From Stutzerimonas degradans (GTDB lineage Bacteria; Pseudomonadota; Gammaproteobacteria; Pseudomonadales; Pseudomonadaceae), in NCBI RefSeq assembly GCF_024448505.1, contig NZ_JAMOHV010000003.1, positions 310,001-374,000 of the forward strand: a stretch of 64,000 nucleotides of DNA, given 5' to 3'. Numbering within the stretch: position 1 is the stretch's first letter; every line of letters starts with the position of its first letter. Position numbers and translations under genes: made by a program. The notes beneath the pieces are model-generated. The model worked only from the letters and a program-made list of their open reading frames with translations. It ran no database searches and was not told where the DNA came from. Positions 20,217 through 29,489 of this stretch are shown piece after piece.

Positions 20217-20476
20217 TGCAGCGCATCTACGAGCCGCGCGACCTGCTGGAGGCGCAGATGCTCACCGGCATGCTGGCCGATGAGGGCGTCGAGGCGTTTC
20301 TTGCCGGCGGCCATCTGGTCGGGGCGGTGGGCGAGCTGCCGGCGATCGGCCTGCTCGGGCTGATGGTGGCGGACCGTGACGCCGCGAGGGCGCAGCAGCT
20401 GATCGCCGCGTACAATGGCGCGCTGCCGCTGCCGGACGATGAACCGCAGAGTTATCCCGGCGAACTGATCTGCTGA
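20216..20476 (+). CDS. DUF2007 domain protein (putative signal transducing protein)
   Basis: An 86-residue protein beginning MQRIYEPRDLLEAQMLTGML. The DUF2007 core is visible: LLADEGVEAFLAGGHL-like sequence, then a short strand (LLGLMVADRDAARAQQLIA). The ATG overlaps the stop of the CPXCG gene (TGATG), so the two are translationally coupled, and GGGAGGACGAG serves as ribosome site. DUF2007 proteins resemble the GlnB fold, but the function is not established. The SRAP gene follows 11 bases later. Confidence 0.85.
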   Translation: MQRIYEPRDLLEAQMLTGMLADEGVEAFLAGGHLVGAVGELPAIGLLGLMVADRDAARAQQLIAAYNGALPLPDDEPQSYPGELIC

Positions 20477-20487
20477 CGAGTGCCGTT

Positions 20488-21108
20488 ATGTGTGGCCGCT
20501 ATGCCTTTTTCCGCTGGAGCCCGGCGTTTGCCGCGTTGCCCGGGTTTCCCGCCGAGCAGGCGCCGCACTGGAACCTTGCGCCGGGCGCACAGGTGCTGCT
20601 GTTGCGTAGGTGTGAGGACGGCCTCAGGCTCGATCGCGTGCGCTGGGGGCTGACGCCTGCCTGGCTCAGCGATCTGACCCGCACGCCCGCGCAGGCGCGT
20701 GCCGAGACGCTGGCCGAACAGCCGATGTTCCGCGAAGCCTTCCGCCTGCGCCGCGGGCTGCTGCCGGCCAACGGCTTCTATGAATGGCGCGGCACGGCGC
20801 GCAAGCGGCCGTACTGGATGACCGCCGAAGGCTCGCTGATGTACTTCGCGGCGCTGTGGGAGGCCTATCCGGTGGAGGGTTACACCTACCTCAGCGCCGC
20901 GGTGGTCACCGTCGCGGCCGCCAACCAGCGGCGACCGCTGATTCTCGACGAGGCCGCGCAGGCTGCCTGGCTCGACCCGCAGGCTTCGCCGCAGACCCTG
21001 CAGGCACTGCTCGGTCAGGTGCAGCCAGCGCTGCGCGAGCGCCCGCTGGCGACGTTGGTCAACGACCCGCAACTCGATGCGCCCGAGTGCCTGACGCCGG
21101 CCAACTGA
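20488..21108 (+). CDS. SRAP (YedK/HMCES) family protein with altered active site
   Basis: A 206-residue member of the SRAP family, whose Cys2 forms a thiazolidine crosslink with abasic sites in single-stranded DNA. Cys2 (MCGRYAFF), WNLAPGAQ, WGLTPAW and the Glu of LPANGFYEWRG are present. Two differences from E. coli YedK stand out. The Asn of its INARVET is Gln here (AQARAET). The loop with the catalytic His (DIHDRRP in E. coli) is missing, leaving AAANQRRPLIL. DNA binding and crosslinking may persist, but release or cleavage chemistry may differ. It follows the DUF2007 gene by 11 bases. Confidence 0.88.
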   Translation: MCGRYAFFRWSPAFAALPGFPAEQAPHWNLAPGAQVLLLRRCEDGLRLDRVRWGLTPAWLSDLTRTPAQARAETLAEQPMFREAFRLRRGLLPANGFYEWRGTARKRPYWMTAEGSLMYFAALWEAYPVEGYTYLSAAVVTVAAANQRRPLILDEAAQAAWLDPQASPQTLQALLGQVQPALRERPLATLVNDPQLDAPECLTPAN

Positions 21109-21227
21109 GGCAGTCGAACGATCGTCAGCCGGTTGTCGAACCGCCGCCGGCGGCCGCCCAACAGCCTCGGTTGCCTGAGCGTCGACGCCGCTCTAATCTA
21201 CCGCGCAGTTTCCCCGGAGAACGCTCC

Positions 21228-22040
21228 ATGCCCAAGCTGCAACCCTTGTCCGTGCTGATCGCCGCCGCGCTGCTGGCCGGCTGCCAGGCCGTCAACACCA
21301 CCAGCGGCGGTGCCGTCGGCGTCGACCGCAAGCAGTACATGTTCAGCATGCTGTCGACCGAACAGGTCAACCAGATGTATGCCCAGTCGTATCAGCAGAC
21401 GCTGAGCGAAGCCTCCAGCAAGGGCGTGCTGGCCAAGAGCGGGCCAATGACGCGGCGCGTCGACGCCATCGCCCAGCGCCTGATCGCCAAGGTCCCGGTT
21501 TTCCGCCCGGATGCGGCGCAGTGGGACTGGGCGGTCAATGTCATCGACAGCCCGGAACTCAACGCCAACTGCGGCCCGGGCGGCAAAATCATCTTCTACA
21601 CCGGGCTGATCGAGAAGCTTCAGCTCAGCGACGACGAGATCGCCGCGGTGATGGGCCACGAGATCGCCCACGCCTTGCGCGAGCACGGCCGCGAGGCGAT
21701 GTCCAAGGCCTATGGCGTGCAGATGGCCACCCAGCTCGGTTCGGCGATGGGTGTCGGTAGCGGCAGCCTGCAGCTGGCGAACATGGGCGTCGAATATCTG
21801 ATGACGCTGCCCAACAGCCGGGGCAACGAGAACGAGGCGGATCTGATCGGTCTGGAGCTGGCCGCGCGCGCCGGCTACAACCCCAACGCGGCGCTGACCC
21901 TGTGGGAGAAAATGGCCTCGGCGGGCGGTTCGGCGCCGCCTGAGTTCATGAGCACCCACCCGTCCTCCAGCACGCGTACCGCGACGCTCAAGGCCAATAT
22001 CCCGAAAGTGATGCCGCTATACGAGCAGGCGCGTCGCTGA
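21228..22040 (+). CDS. M48 family metalloprotease lipoprotein
   Basis: A 270-residue lipoprotein with signal MPKLQPLSVLIAAALLAGC and lipobox Cys19. The zinc site is HEIAH at residues 144-148 (MGHEIAHALREHG), with the third ligand Glu in NENEADLIGLELAARAGY. It resembles the E. coli LoiP/YcaL group that degrades misfolded outer membrane proteins. The ATG at 21228 follows CCGGAGAACGCTCC; the longer frame upstream is a shadow of the SRAP gene. A lone ATG with its own ribosome site suggests an independent gene. Confidence 0.92.
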   Translation: MPKLQPLSVLIAAALLAGCQAVNTTSGGAVGVDRKQYMFSMLSTEQVNQMYAQSYQQTLSEASSKGVLAKSGPMTRRVDAIAQRLIAKVPVFRPDAAQWDWAVNVIDSPELNANCGPGGKIIFYTGLIEKLQLSDDEIAAVMGHEIAHALREHGREAMSKAYGVQMATQLGSAMGVGSGSLQLANMGVEYLMTLPNSRGNENEADLIGLELAARAGYNPNAALTLWEKMASAGGSAPPEFMSTHPSSSTRTATLKANIPKVMPLYEQARR

Positions 22041-22058
22041 CTAGCGCCCGGCCGGCGC

Positions 22059-22502
22059 TCAGCTGGCCGGCAGAAAACCGGAGAGCGCGCTATGCAGCCC
22101 GAGCTGCAGGCGCGCATTTTCCAGATCGATCAGCGTGCTGATTTCCTCGATGTCGCCGGCGCTGTTCAGCGTCCAGGTGCTGACCGCCGCGATGGCGAGA
22201 ATCTTGTCGCTCGCCGGCCAGCCCAGCAACGGTTGAGTCAGGGTGCCCATCACCGTGCTGGTGGTGATGACCTTGTGGCCTTCGCAGAGACACTCATCGA
22301 CCATCACTTCCAGGTCCGGCATCGCGCCGCGAACCGCGCGCACCAGCTCAGCGAAGCCGGCCGCGTTCAGCGGCTGGCTGAGCAGCGAGCTCTTGTAGCT
22401 GAAATAGCGGCTCTGCAATTGCTCGGAAAGGGCCAGTCGGCCCTTGTTCCAGCTCAGATCGATATGAGTGCAGACTCGTTTCTTGCGTCCATCCGCTGAC
22501 AT
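22059..22502 (-). CDS. SnoaL-like (ester cyclase/NTF2 fold) protein
   Basis: A 147-residue cytoplasmic protein without signal peptide. The N terminus is MSADGRKKRVCTHIDLSWNK, and LNAAGFAELVRAVRGAMPDL and VDECLCEGHKVITTSTVMGT follow the SnoaL-like pattern of predicted-ester-cyclase proteins. The start at 22502 is preferred because GAGGAG lies eight bases upstream; a start at 22544 would lack one. Substrate is unknown. It converges with the M48 gene, with 18 bases between the stops. Confidence 0.75.
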   Translation of the reverse strand: MSADGRKKRVCTHIDLSWNKGRLALSEQLQSRYFSYKSSLLSQPLNAAGFAELVRAVRGAMPDLEVMVDECLCEGHKVITTSTVMGTLTQPLLGWPASDKILAIAAVSTWTLNSAGDIEEISTLIDLENARLQLGLHSALSGFLPAS

Positions 22503-22582
22503 GCAGCCGGTCTCCTCGGGGTGCTGGGTGCTGCGGCTGAGCACTCTAGCAGCTCCCCCGATTCGCGGATTTGCGCTGCGTA

Positions 22583-23170
22583 TCAGCCTGAGAGCATGCC
22601 GCTGAGCTTCAGCGCCTCGTACACGGCATACAGCGCCAGCAGACCGAAGCCGGCGGCGGCCACGCGGCGGATCAGCGTCAGCGGCAGGCGGTCGGCGGCG
22701 AAGTGGCTGACCAGCACCACCGGCACGTTGGCGATCAGCATGCCGGCGGTGGTGCCGAGAATGACCAGCAGGAAATCCGGGTACTGGGCGGCGAGCATCA
22801 CGGTGGCGATCTGCGTCTTGTCGCCCATCTCTGCAATGAAGAAGGCAATCACCGTGGCGACGAAGGGGCCATAGGGTCGGCCCAGCTTGGCTTCGTCTTC
22901 ATCCAGCTTGTCTGGCATCAGCGTCCACAGCGCGACGGCGGCGAAGCAGGCGGCGAGAATCCAGCTCAGTGCGGCGGGCGAGAACAGCCCCGAAACCCAG
23001 CTGCCCACAGCACCGGCAGCCGCGTGATTGGCCAGCGTGGCGACCACGATACCCCAGATGATCGGCCACGGGCGCCGATAGCGGGCGGCGAGCAGAAGGG
23101 CAAGCAGCTGCGTCTTGTCGCCGATCTCGGCGAGCGCAACGATCAGTGTGGGGATGAAGAACGATTCCAA
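22583..23170 (-). CDS. GDT1/TMEM165 family manganese/calcium exchanger
   Basis: A 195-residue inner membrane protein with six predicted membrane segments in two repeats. Each repeat carries the family signature: ALAEIGDKTQLLALLL near the N terminus and FIAEMGDKTQIATVML near residue 115. Family members export manganese or exchange Ca/Mn for protons. I chose a TTG start at 23170 (MESFFIPTLIVAL) because TGAGGAA lies seven bases before it and this gives the usual family length. ATG codons at 23197 and 23215 lack a ribosome site. A yybP-ykoY riboswitch in the leader supports a manganese role. Confidence 0.9.
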   Translation of the reverse strand: MESFFIPTLIVALAEIGDKTQLLALLLAARYRRPWPIIWGIVVATLANHAAAGAVGSWVSGLFSPAALSWILAACFAAVALWTLMPDKLDEDEAKLGRPYGPFVATVIAFFIAEMGDKTQIATVMLAAQYPDFLLVILGTTAGMLIANVPVVLVSHFAADRLPLTLIRRVAAAGFGLLALYAVYEALKLSGMLSG

Positions 23171-23183
23171 GCGATATTCCTCA

Positions 23184-23247
23184 GGGCGGGTCGACATGAA
23201 CACCATGACATGCACGACCTGCCCGCCCCGGGCCAGGTGTTCATGTC
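23184..23247 (-). promoter_or_regulatory. Expression platform of the manganese riboswitch, two alternative helices
   Basis: In the minus-strand RNA a 12-base arm (GACATGAACACC, from 23247 to 23236) is perfectly complementary to GGTGTTCATGTC (23204 to 23193). A second pair, GGGCGGG (23228-23222) with CCCGCCC (23190-23184), has one arm inside the first helix's loop and the other arm immediately 5' of the Shine-Dalgarno. The helices cross, so they are probably mutually exclusive. Translation control by masking of the ribosome site is the likely outcome. Confidence 0.6.
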
Positions 23248-23288
23248 ATGGGTCTTGTCAAACCGACGGCGAAACGTGGTGGTCACGA

Positions 23289-23389
23289 TCGCGCGGGTCG
23301 CATGCGCCATGATCTGCCGATCAAGTGTGTTGACGCATGCCAGGCGGGCTGGCGCTCGCCCGAGACTACTCCCCCAGGGACGGGCGCGA
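23289..23389 (-). promoter_or_regulatory. yybP-ykoY (manganese) riboswitch aptamer
   Basis: The minus-strand RNA shows the class hallmarks in order: a P1 arm TCGCGC (23389-23384), GGGGGAGTAG (23375-23366), then ATGCGTCAACACA (23337-23325), and the closing P1 arm GCGCGA (23294-23289). The first segment is the conserved GGGGAGUAG and the second the CGUCAACA loop known from E. coli mntP and alx leaders. A GCATGCG/CGCATGC helix lies between. The gene downstream encodes a GDT1 family exporter, a known partner of this class. Confidence 0.85.
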
Positions 23390-23420
23390 GTTTGCCCAAG
23401 CGCTACGGGTTTCGCAACCG

Positions 23421-24425
23421 CTACGGCTGATGTACGGCGCGGTAGATGCGAAAGCCGTCGGCCTCGGCGAGGGTCTGGCAGTGGCCCAGATGGGTCTCGA
23501 TCAGCGGCGGATAGCGCAGAAAGGCGTTGGCCACCAGACGCAGCTCGCCACCAGCGGCCAGGTGCCGCGCGGCGCGTTCGAGCAGCGCTTCGCTGGCCTC
23601 GTAACTGGTGTGCACGCCGTGGTGGAACGGCGGATTGCTGACGATGGCGCTCAGCTCGAACGGCGCCGCGTCGATGCCGTCGCCGGCGATCAGCGTCGCC
23701 TCCAGACCGTTGGCGGCCAGGGTCAGGCGGCTGCTCTCGAGGGCGAAGGCATCCACGTCCAGCAGGAACAGCTCGCTCTGCGGATAGCGCCGCTTCAGGG
23801 TGGCACCGAGCACGCCGGCGCCGCAGCCGAAGTCCAGCAGTCGGCCGGTCGCGGGCAGGTCGTCGAGGTGTTCGAGCAGCAGGGCGCTGCCGCGATCCAG
23901 CCGGCCGTGGCTGAACACCCCGGGCAGACTGACCACCTGCAGCGGACCGTCCGCCAGCTCCAGCTGGAAGCGTTCGGCCAGCGCGCTCAGCTCGGGGTGG
24001 GCCGGGGTCTGCTCGACCTGCACCTGCCAGAGCTGGCAATGCCGCGCGCTGTCGAGCTTGCGTGCATGGCCGAAGGCGGCCAGCTGGCGCGCGGCGCGCT
24101 CCACGCCGGCGCGTTTCTCGCCGACCAGATACAGCGGGCGGCCGGCGAGGCGCGCGGCCAGCGTCTGCAGCAGGTACTCGGTCAGCTCGCGGGATTTGGG
24201 CAGGAACAGCACGGCGGCCTCGAAGTTGCCGGCCGGCGCATCGACGCCGAAGCTGCAGCGTCCGGCAAAACGCCGCTGCAGACGCTGCTGCTCGCCCGCA
24301 TGCCAGCTCCAGCCGGACGCCTGCGGCAGCTGACCGAGCAGGTCGTCGGCCGGCAATCCGGCCAGCAGCAGCTTGCCGTCGAACAGCTGCGCCTGCCGCA
24401 GCATTACTTCGCTTCGCGGGTCCAT
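23421..24425 (-). CDS. rsmC: 16S rRNA (guanine1207-N2)-methyltransferase RsmC-like
   Basis: A 334-residue class I SAM-dependent methyltransferase with the tandem arrangement of RsmC. The N-terminal domain (about 1-165) is a degenerate copy. The C-terminal domain has [15 protein letters not shown] (SAM motif I), [15 protein letters not shown], and the catalytic [10 protein letters not shown] near residue 258. RsmC methylates G1207 of 16S rRNA in the 30S subunit. It starts [11 protein letters not shown]. It sits directly upstream of the manganese riboswitch, with about 31 bases between its stop and the aptamer, and readthrough into the leader is possible. Confidence 0.9.
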   Translation of the reverse strand: MDPRSEVMLRQAQLFDGKLLLAGLPADDLLGQLPQASGWSWHAGEQQRLQRRFAGRCSFGVDAPAGNFEAAVLFLPKSRELTEYLLQTLAARLAGRPLYLVGEKRAGVERAARQLAAFGHARKLDSARHCQLWQVQVEQTPAHPELSALAERFQLELADGPLQVVSLPGVFSHGRLDRGSALLLEHLDDLPATGRLLDFGCGAGVLGATLKRRYPQSELFLLDVDAFALESSRLTLAANGLEATLIAGDGIDAAPFELSAIVSNPPFHHGVHTSYEASEALLERAARHLAAGGELRLVANAFLRYPPLIETHLGHCQTLAEADGFRIYRAVHQP

Positions 24426-24488
24426 GAGGCCTCCGGAAAAAGCGGCGAGCTTAACAGCCTTTACCCACCGCCATCAGCGCCCGTCGCT

Positions 24489-25451
24489 TCAGTTCACCTG
24501 CCGCGTCGGCGTGCCGGCGGCGAATGCCGTGGCGTTCTCCGCCAGCTGGCCGACGATGCGCTGGCGTGCCTCGCGGCTGCCCCACGCGCTGTGCGGCGTG
24601 ACGATCAGCCGTGGCACATCGGCGGCCAGCAGCGGATTGTCATCGCTGGGTGGTTCGCTGGTCAGCACGTCGGTGGCCGCGCCGCCCAGGTGGCCACGGC
24701 GCAGGGCGTCGGCCAGCGCCTGTTCGTCGACCAGCCCGCCGCGCGCCGCGTTGATCAGAAATGCGCTGGGCTTCATCAGCTGCAGTTCGCGCGCGCCGAT
24801 CAGGTTGCGGGTCTGCTCGGTCAGCGGGCAATGCAGTGTCAGCGCATCGACCTGCGGCAACAGCTCCTCCAGATCCAGGCGTCCCGGACGTGGCGGACGC
24901 CCCGGCAGGTTGCCGGTCAGGACGCGCATGCCGAAGGCTTCGGCCAGGCGCGCCACGGCGCTGCCGAGTTCGCCGTGACCAAGCAGGCCGAGCGTTTTCC
25001 CCTCCAGCTCGACGATTGGGTAATCCAGCAGACAGAACTGCCCGCTCTGCTGCCAGCGCCCGCGGGCGACGGCGGCCTGGTAGTCCGGCAGGCGGGTAGC
25101 CAGTGCCAGCAGCAGCATCAGCGTGTGCTGGGCCACGGTCGGCGTGCCGTACGCCTGGCAGTTGCAGACGGTGATGCCGCGCCGGCGCGCCGATTCCAGG
25201 TCGACATTGTTGGTGCCGGTGGCGGCGATCAGGATCAGCTTGAGGTCGGCGCAGCGGGCGAGCGTTTCGTCGGTCAGGGCGAGCTTGTTGACGATCGCCA
25301 CCTGCGCGCCCTGCAGGCGCTCGACGATCTCCTGCGGCGCGCTCTGCGTGTGGCAGATCAGCTCGTCGAAGGCGGTCCGCAGCGGGGCGAGATCGAGATC
25401 ACCCTGGTCAAGCGGGGCGAGATCGAGGAAAACGGCGCGATAAAGGGTCAT
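24489..25451 (-). CDS. D-2-hydroxyacid dehydrogenase (glycerate/hydroxypyruvate reductase type)
   Basis: A 320-residue NAD(P)-dependent dehydrogenase. The Rossmann motif is GLLGHGELGSAVARL near residue 148. Catalytic residues are Arg in INAARGGLVDE, Glu in DVLTSEPPSDDNP and His in IVTPHSAWGS. The pattern is that of glycerate dehydrogenases; true substrate is not certain. Start at 25451 is preceded by AAAGG. The N terminus contains the hexapeptide LDLAPL twice, coded by a perfect 17-base direct repeat (25381 and 25411) on the plus strand. Confidence 0.87.
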   Translation of the reverse strand: MTLYRAVFLDLAPLDQGDLDLAPLRTAFDELICHTQSAPQEIVERLQGAQVAIVNKLALTDETLARCADLKLILIAATGTNNVDLESARRRGITVCNCQAYGTPTVAQHTLMLLLALATRLPDYQAAVARGRWQQSGQFCLLDYPIVELEGKTLGLLGHGELGSAVARLAEAFGMRVLTGNLPGRPPRPGRLDLEELLPQVDALTLHCPLTEQTRNLIGARELQLMKPSAFLINAARGGLVDEQALADALRRGHLGGAATDVLTSEPPSDDNPLLAADVPRLIVTPHSAWGSREARQRIVGQLAENATAFAAGTPTRQVN

Positions 25452-25522
25452 CAACTGTACCTTTCGAAGTGGCACGGACTGGTCGAAAATACAGCCCGAG
25501 ACGAATGAGCGAGGGATAGATC

Positions 25523-26149
25523 GTGTACTGGATGGAGTTTCTGACCGTAGCGCTGGTGCATCTGCTCGCCGTGGCCAGCCCCGGACCGGATTTCGCGGTG
25601 GTGGTGCGCGAGAGCGTGACGCAGGGGCATCGGATCGGCAGCTGGACGGCGCTGGGCGTCGGCTGCGGCATCTTCCTGCATGTCGCCTACTCGCTGCTCG
25701 GGATCGGCCTGATCGTCTCGCAGTCGATCGTCCTGTTCAACCTCTTCAAATGGCTGGCGGCCGCCTATCTGCTCTATCTGGGCTGGCGTGCGCTGCGTGC
25801 CCGGCCGCAGGCGCCGACCGACGTGACGGCTGCCGGTGGAACGGTACGTTCGGCCGGCAGCGCCTTCGCCATGGGCTTCGTCACCAACGGCCTGAATCCC
25901 AAGGCCACGCTGTTCTTCCTGTCGCTATTCACGGTGGTGATCAACCACGATACGCCGCTGCTGGTGCAGGCCGGCTACGGTGCCTATCTGGCGATCGCGA
26001 CGATCTGCTGGTTCCTGCTGGTGGCCTGGCTGTTCAGCCGGGCCCGCGTGCGCGCTGGCTTTGCGCGCATGGGGCACTGGTTCGATCGTGCCACCGGAGC
26101 GGTGCTGATCGCGCTCGGCGCACGGCTGGCGCTCAGCGAAATTGGCTGA
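25523..26149 (+). CDS. LysE/RhtB family amino acid exporter
   Basis: A 208-residue inner membrane protein with about six membrane segments. The family signature ASPGPDFAVVVRESVTQG lies near residue 18, and NGLNPKATLFFLSLFTVV near residue 118. Members export lysine, threonine, homoserine or related metabolites; the substrate here is unknown. It starts with GTG at 25523, preceded by GAGGGATAG. It is divergent from the hydroxyacid dehydrogenase gene with 71 bases between the starts. Confidence 0.9.
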   Translation: MYWMEFLTVALVHLLAVASPGPDFAVVVRESVTQGHRIGSWTALGVGCGIFLHVAYSLLGIGLIVSQSIVLFNLFKWLAAAYLLYLGWRALRARPQAPTDVTAAGGTVRSAGSAFAMGFVTNGLNPKATLFFLSLFTVVINHDTPLLVQAGYGAYLAIATICWFLLVAWLFSRARVRAGFARMGHWFDRATGAVLIALGARLALSEIG

Positions 26150-26251
26150 AGCGCCATGGCCGCTCGACGGAAAAATCCTACTTTGGACTGATTTTGCCCC
26201 GCTTGCGACGCTCTAGAGTGCACCTACAACTCCAAGAAAAAGGATGCCCTC

Positions 26252-27934
26252 ATGCTGCAGACCCGCGTGATCAAGCCCGCCGCGACCGCCTATCAGTACC
26301 CTCTGTTGATCAAGCGCCTGCTGCTGTCGGGGCTGCGTTACGAGCGCAGCCGCGAGATCGTCTACCGCGACCAGCTGCGTTTCGACTACCGCACGCTCAA
26401 CCAGCGCATCGCGCGACTGGCCAACGTGCTGACCGCTGCTGGCGTCAAACCGGGTGATACGGTGGCGGTGATGGACTGGGACAGCCACCGCTACCTCGAA
26501 TGCATGTTCGCCATTCCGATGATCGGCGCGGTGGTCCACACCATCAACGTGCGCCTGTCGCCGGACCAGATCCTCTACACCATGAATCACGCCGAGGACC
26601 GCTTCGTGCTGGTCAACAGCGAGTTCGTGCCGCTCTACCAGGCCATCGCCGGGCAGCTGAGCACCGTGGAGAAGACCCTGCTGCTCACCGACGGCGAGGC
26701 CGTCACGACTGATCTGCCGGGCTGCGTAGGCGAATATGAAAGCCTGCTGGCGGCGGCCGAGCCGCATTACGACTTCCCCGACTTCGACGAGGATTCGGTC
26801 GCCACCACCTTCTACACCACCGGCACCACCGGTAATCCGAAGGGCGTGTACTTCACCCATCGTCAGCTGGTGCTGCATACGCTGGCGGCGGCGGTGACTG
26901 TCGGCTGTCGCGAGAATCCGCAGCTGATGGGCGCCGGCGACGTCTACATGCCGATCACGCCGATGTTCCACGTGCACGCCTGGGGCCTGCCATACGTCGC
27001 CACCATGCTCGGGCTCAAGCAGGTGTATCCGGGGCGCTACGACCCGGATTTCCTCATCGAGCTGTGGCGCCGCGAGCAGGTGACCTTCTCCCACTGCGTG
27101 CCGACCATCGTGCAGATGCTGCTCAATGCCAAGGCCGCGCAGGACGTGGACTTTGCCGGCTGGAAGATCACCATCGGCGGCAGTGCGCTGACGCGCGGGC
27201 TCTACGACGCGGCCCGTGCCCGCGGGATGAACCTGATCGCCGCCTATGGCATGTCGGAGACCTGCCCGCTGATCTCCGGTGCGCACATTAACGACGAGCT
27301 GCTCGCCGCCGATGACGAGACCCGTATCGCCTATCAGCTCAAGGCCGGCGTGCCGGTGGTGCTGGTGGACGCCGCGATCCAGACGCCGGATGGCCGCTTC
27401 CTGCCCGCCGACGGCGAAGCGCAAGGCGAACTGGTGCTGCGCGCGCCCTGGCTGACCCAGGGCTATTTCAACGAGCCGGAGAAGAGCGAGGAGCTCTGGG
27501 CGGGCGGCTGGCTGCACACCGGCGATGTGGCGGTGATCGACGAGATGGGCAACATCGATATCCGCGACCGCCTCAAGGACGTGATCAAGACCGGCGGCGA
27601 GTGGGTTTCCTCGCTGGCGCTCGAAGGGCTGATCAGCCAGCACGCGGCGGTCCGCGAAGTGGCGGTGGTGGGCGTGCCGGACGAGCGTTGGGGCGAGCGG
27701 CCGTTCGCCCTGCTGGTGCTGCGCGAAGGACAGACGCTGACTGCCCAGGCGCTGAAGACCTTCCTCGAGCCCGCCGTGGCGCAGGGGCATATCAACAAGT
27801 GGGCGGTGCCGCAGCAGATCGCGGTGGTCGGCGAGATTCCCAAAACCAGCGTCGGCAAGCTGGACAAGAAGCGCATCCGCCTGGATATCGCCCGCTGGCT
27901 GGAGGAGGGGCACGCGGCGATCTCGGCGCTCTGA
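26252..27934 (+). CDS. Fatty acyl-CoA ligase (AlkK-like, AMP-forming)
   Basis: A 560-residue member of the ANL superfamily that activates fatty acids to acyl-CoA via an acyl-AMP. The ATP motif is [14 protein letters not shown] near residue 188. [10 protein letters not shown] is motif A5, [15 protein letters not shown] is the hinge Asp motif, and [10 protein letters not shown] near the end holds the catalytic lysine. Overall pattern ([18 protein letters not shown]) fits the medium-chain AlkK group. Chain length preference is inference. AAAAAGGA precedes the ATG. Confidence 0.92.
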   Translation: MLQTRVIKPAATAYQYPLLIKRLLLSGLRYERSREIVYRDQLRFDYRTLNQRIARLANVLTAAGVKPGDTVAVMDWDSHRYLECMFAIPMIGAVVHTINVRLSPDQILYTMNHAEDRFVLVNSEFVPLYQAIAGQLSTVEKTLLLTDGEAVTTDLPGCVGEYESLLAAAEPHYDFPDFDEDSVATTFYTTGTTGNPKGVYFTHRQLVLHTLAAAVTVGCRENPQLMGAGDVYMPITPMFHVHAWGLPYVATMLGLKQVYPGRYDPDFLIELWRREQVTFSHCVPTIVQMLLNAKAAQDVDFAGWKITIGGSALTRGLYDAARARGMNLIAAYGMSETCPLISGAHINDELLAADDETRIAYQLKAGVPVVLVDAAIQTPDGRFLPADGEAQGELVLRAPWLTQGYFNEPEKSEELWAGGWLHTGDVAVIDEMGNIDIRDRLKDVIKTGGEWVSSLALEGLISQHAAVREVAVVGVPDERWGERPFALLVLREGQTLTAQALKTFLEPAVAQGHINKWAVPQQIAVVGEIPKTSVGKLDKKRIRLDIARWLEEGHAAISAL

Positions 27935-28001
27935 CGCTGCGGCTGACGCTGGTGGGTGGCTCCTGTTAGGGTCGGTACACACCGTCGACAGGAGCCCTCC
28001 G

Positions 28002-29351
28002 ATGATTCACGGCAAGACACTCGAAGCCTGGTGCGCCAGCCATCCGCTGCTCAGCGAGCTGCTGGCCCTGCGCGAAACCACGTGGTTCAACCCGGCCATC
28101 GCACCGACCGCGACGGCACTGGCCGATGTCGGCCTGACGGCGGAGGACGTTGCCGCGGCCAGCGCCCGCCTGCAGCGCTTCGCGCCCTATCTGGCCAAGG
28201 TCTTCCCGGAAACCGCGGCGGCCGGCGGCATCATCGAATCGCCGCTGGTGCCGTTGCCGACGTTGGGGCGCCAGCTGCTGGACGAGATCGGCGTGGCCGC
28301 GGGCGGCGCGCTGTGGCTGAAGGCGGACAACCAGCTGCCCATCTCCGGCTCGATCAAGGCGCGCGGCGGTATCCATGAAGTGCTCAAGCACGCCGAAGAT
28401 CTCGCGCTGCAAGCCGGCCTGATCCGTCCCGGCGATGATTACGCCGCGCTGGCCAGCGACGCCGCCCGGGCGTTCTTTGGCCGCTACCGTATCGCTGTCG
28501 GGTCCACTGGCAATCTCGGCCTGTCGATCGGCATTGTCAGTGCCCGGCTAGGCCTTCAGGCGACCGTGCACATGTCGGCGGACGCCCGCCAATGGAAGAA
28601 GGACCGGCTCAGGGCCAGCGGCGTGACGGTGGTCGAATACGCCTCGGACTACAGCGTCGCGGTGGCCCAGGGGCGCGAACAGGCGGCGGGCGATCCGAAC
28701 TGCTATTTCGTCGATGACGAGAACTCGCCGCAGCTGTTCCTCGGTTACGCGGTCGCCGCCGAGCGCCTCGCGCGGCAGTTCGAGCAGGCCGGCATCCTGG
28801 TCGATACCGAACACCCGCTGTTCGTCTATCTGCCGTGTGGCGTCGGCGGCGGCCCCGGCGGGGTCGCCTTCGGTCTCAAGCTGGCCTTCGGCGATGCGGT
28901 GCATTGCCTGTTCGCCGAGCCGACCCACTCGCCGTGCATGCTGCTAGGCGTCTACAGCGGGCTGCACGATGCGGTCAGCGTGCAGGATTTCGGCATCGAC
29001 AACGTCACCGCGGCGGATGGGCTGGCGGTCGGGCGGCCGTCCGGTTTCGTCGGCAGGGCCATGCAACGGCTGATCGACGGCTACTACACGGTCACCGACG
29101 AGACGCTCTCGCGCCTGCTGGTCAACGCCTGGGAGCTGGAGCAGGTGCGCCTGGAGCCTTCGGCGCTGGCGGGGATGCCGGGCCTGCAGCGCGTGCTGCG
29201 CGCGCCCGTTTACCTGCAGCGGATCGGCGTCGATCCGGCGCGGTTGGCGCGCGCGACGCATCTGGTCTGGGGAACCGGTGGCAGCATGGTGCCGGAGGCG
29301 GAGTTCGCGGCCTATCTCGCCCAAGGGCGGGCGCTGCAGCGGCAGGTATGA
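28002..29351 (+). CDS. dsdA: D-serine ammonia-lyase DsdA
   Basis: A 449-residue PLP enzyme that turns D-serine into pyruvate and ammonia. The PLP lysine lies in [15 protein letters not shown] near residue 119. [11 protein letters not shown] binds the PLP phosphate, and [18 protein letters not shown] is the glycine-rich loop typical of DsdA. A good ribosome site (AGGAGCCC) precedes the ATG. No dsdC regulator or dsdX permease is next to it, so the gene stands alone after the acyl-CoA ligase. Confidence 0.95.
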   Translation: MIHGKTLEAWCASHPLLSELLALRETTWFNPAIAPTATALADVGLTAEDVAAASARLQRFAPYLAKVFPETAAAGGIIESPLVPLPTLGRQLLDEIGVAAGGALWLKADNQLPISGSIKARGGIHEVLKHAEDLALQAGLIRPGDDYAALASDAARAFFGRYRIAVGSTGNLGLSIGIVSARLGLQATVHMSADARQWKKDRLRASGVTVVEYASDYSVAVAQGREQAAGDPNCYFVDDENSPQLFLGYAVAAERLARQFEQAGILVDTEHPLFVYLPCGVGGGPGGVAFGLKLAFGDAVHCLFAEPTHSPCMLLGVYSGLHDAVSVQDFGIDNVTAADGLAVGRPSGFVGRAMQRLIDGYYTVTDETLSRLLVNAWELEQVRLEPSALAGMPGLQRVLRAPVYLQRIGVDPARLARATHLVWGTGGSMVPEAEFAAYLAQGRALQRQV

Positions 29352-29489
29352 ACCGGTGCGCCGCGCGCCGCGCGGTTCTGCTGCCTTGGTTGCAGTCCTG
29401 CGGCGCTGGCCGGTGTTAATCTAGCGCTGCGTTCGGGGAGCGCCGGCATGTTGCGCGCCCTGGTCACTGACGAAACGAAGGAAGTCCAT

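Noticed and set aside
23337..25508. Long plus-strand open frame antisense to rsmC and the hydroxyacid dehydrogenase gene
   Set aside because: It is a high-GC shadow: no ribosome site, Gln/Arg/Ala-rich unlike any family, and the minus strand carries clear motifs of known enzymes.
26213..27982. Minus-strand open frame antisense to the acyl-CoA ligase
   Set aside because: His/Arg/Gln-rich antisense sequence; the ligase motifs lie on the plus strand.
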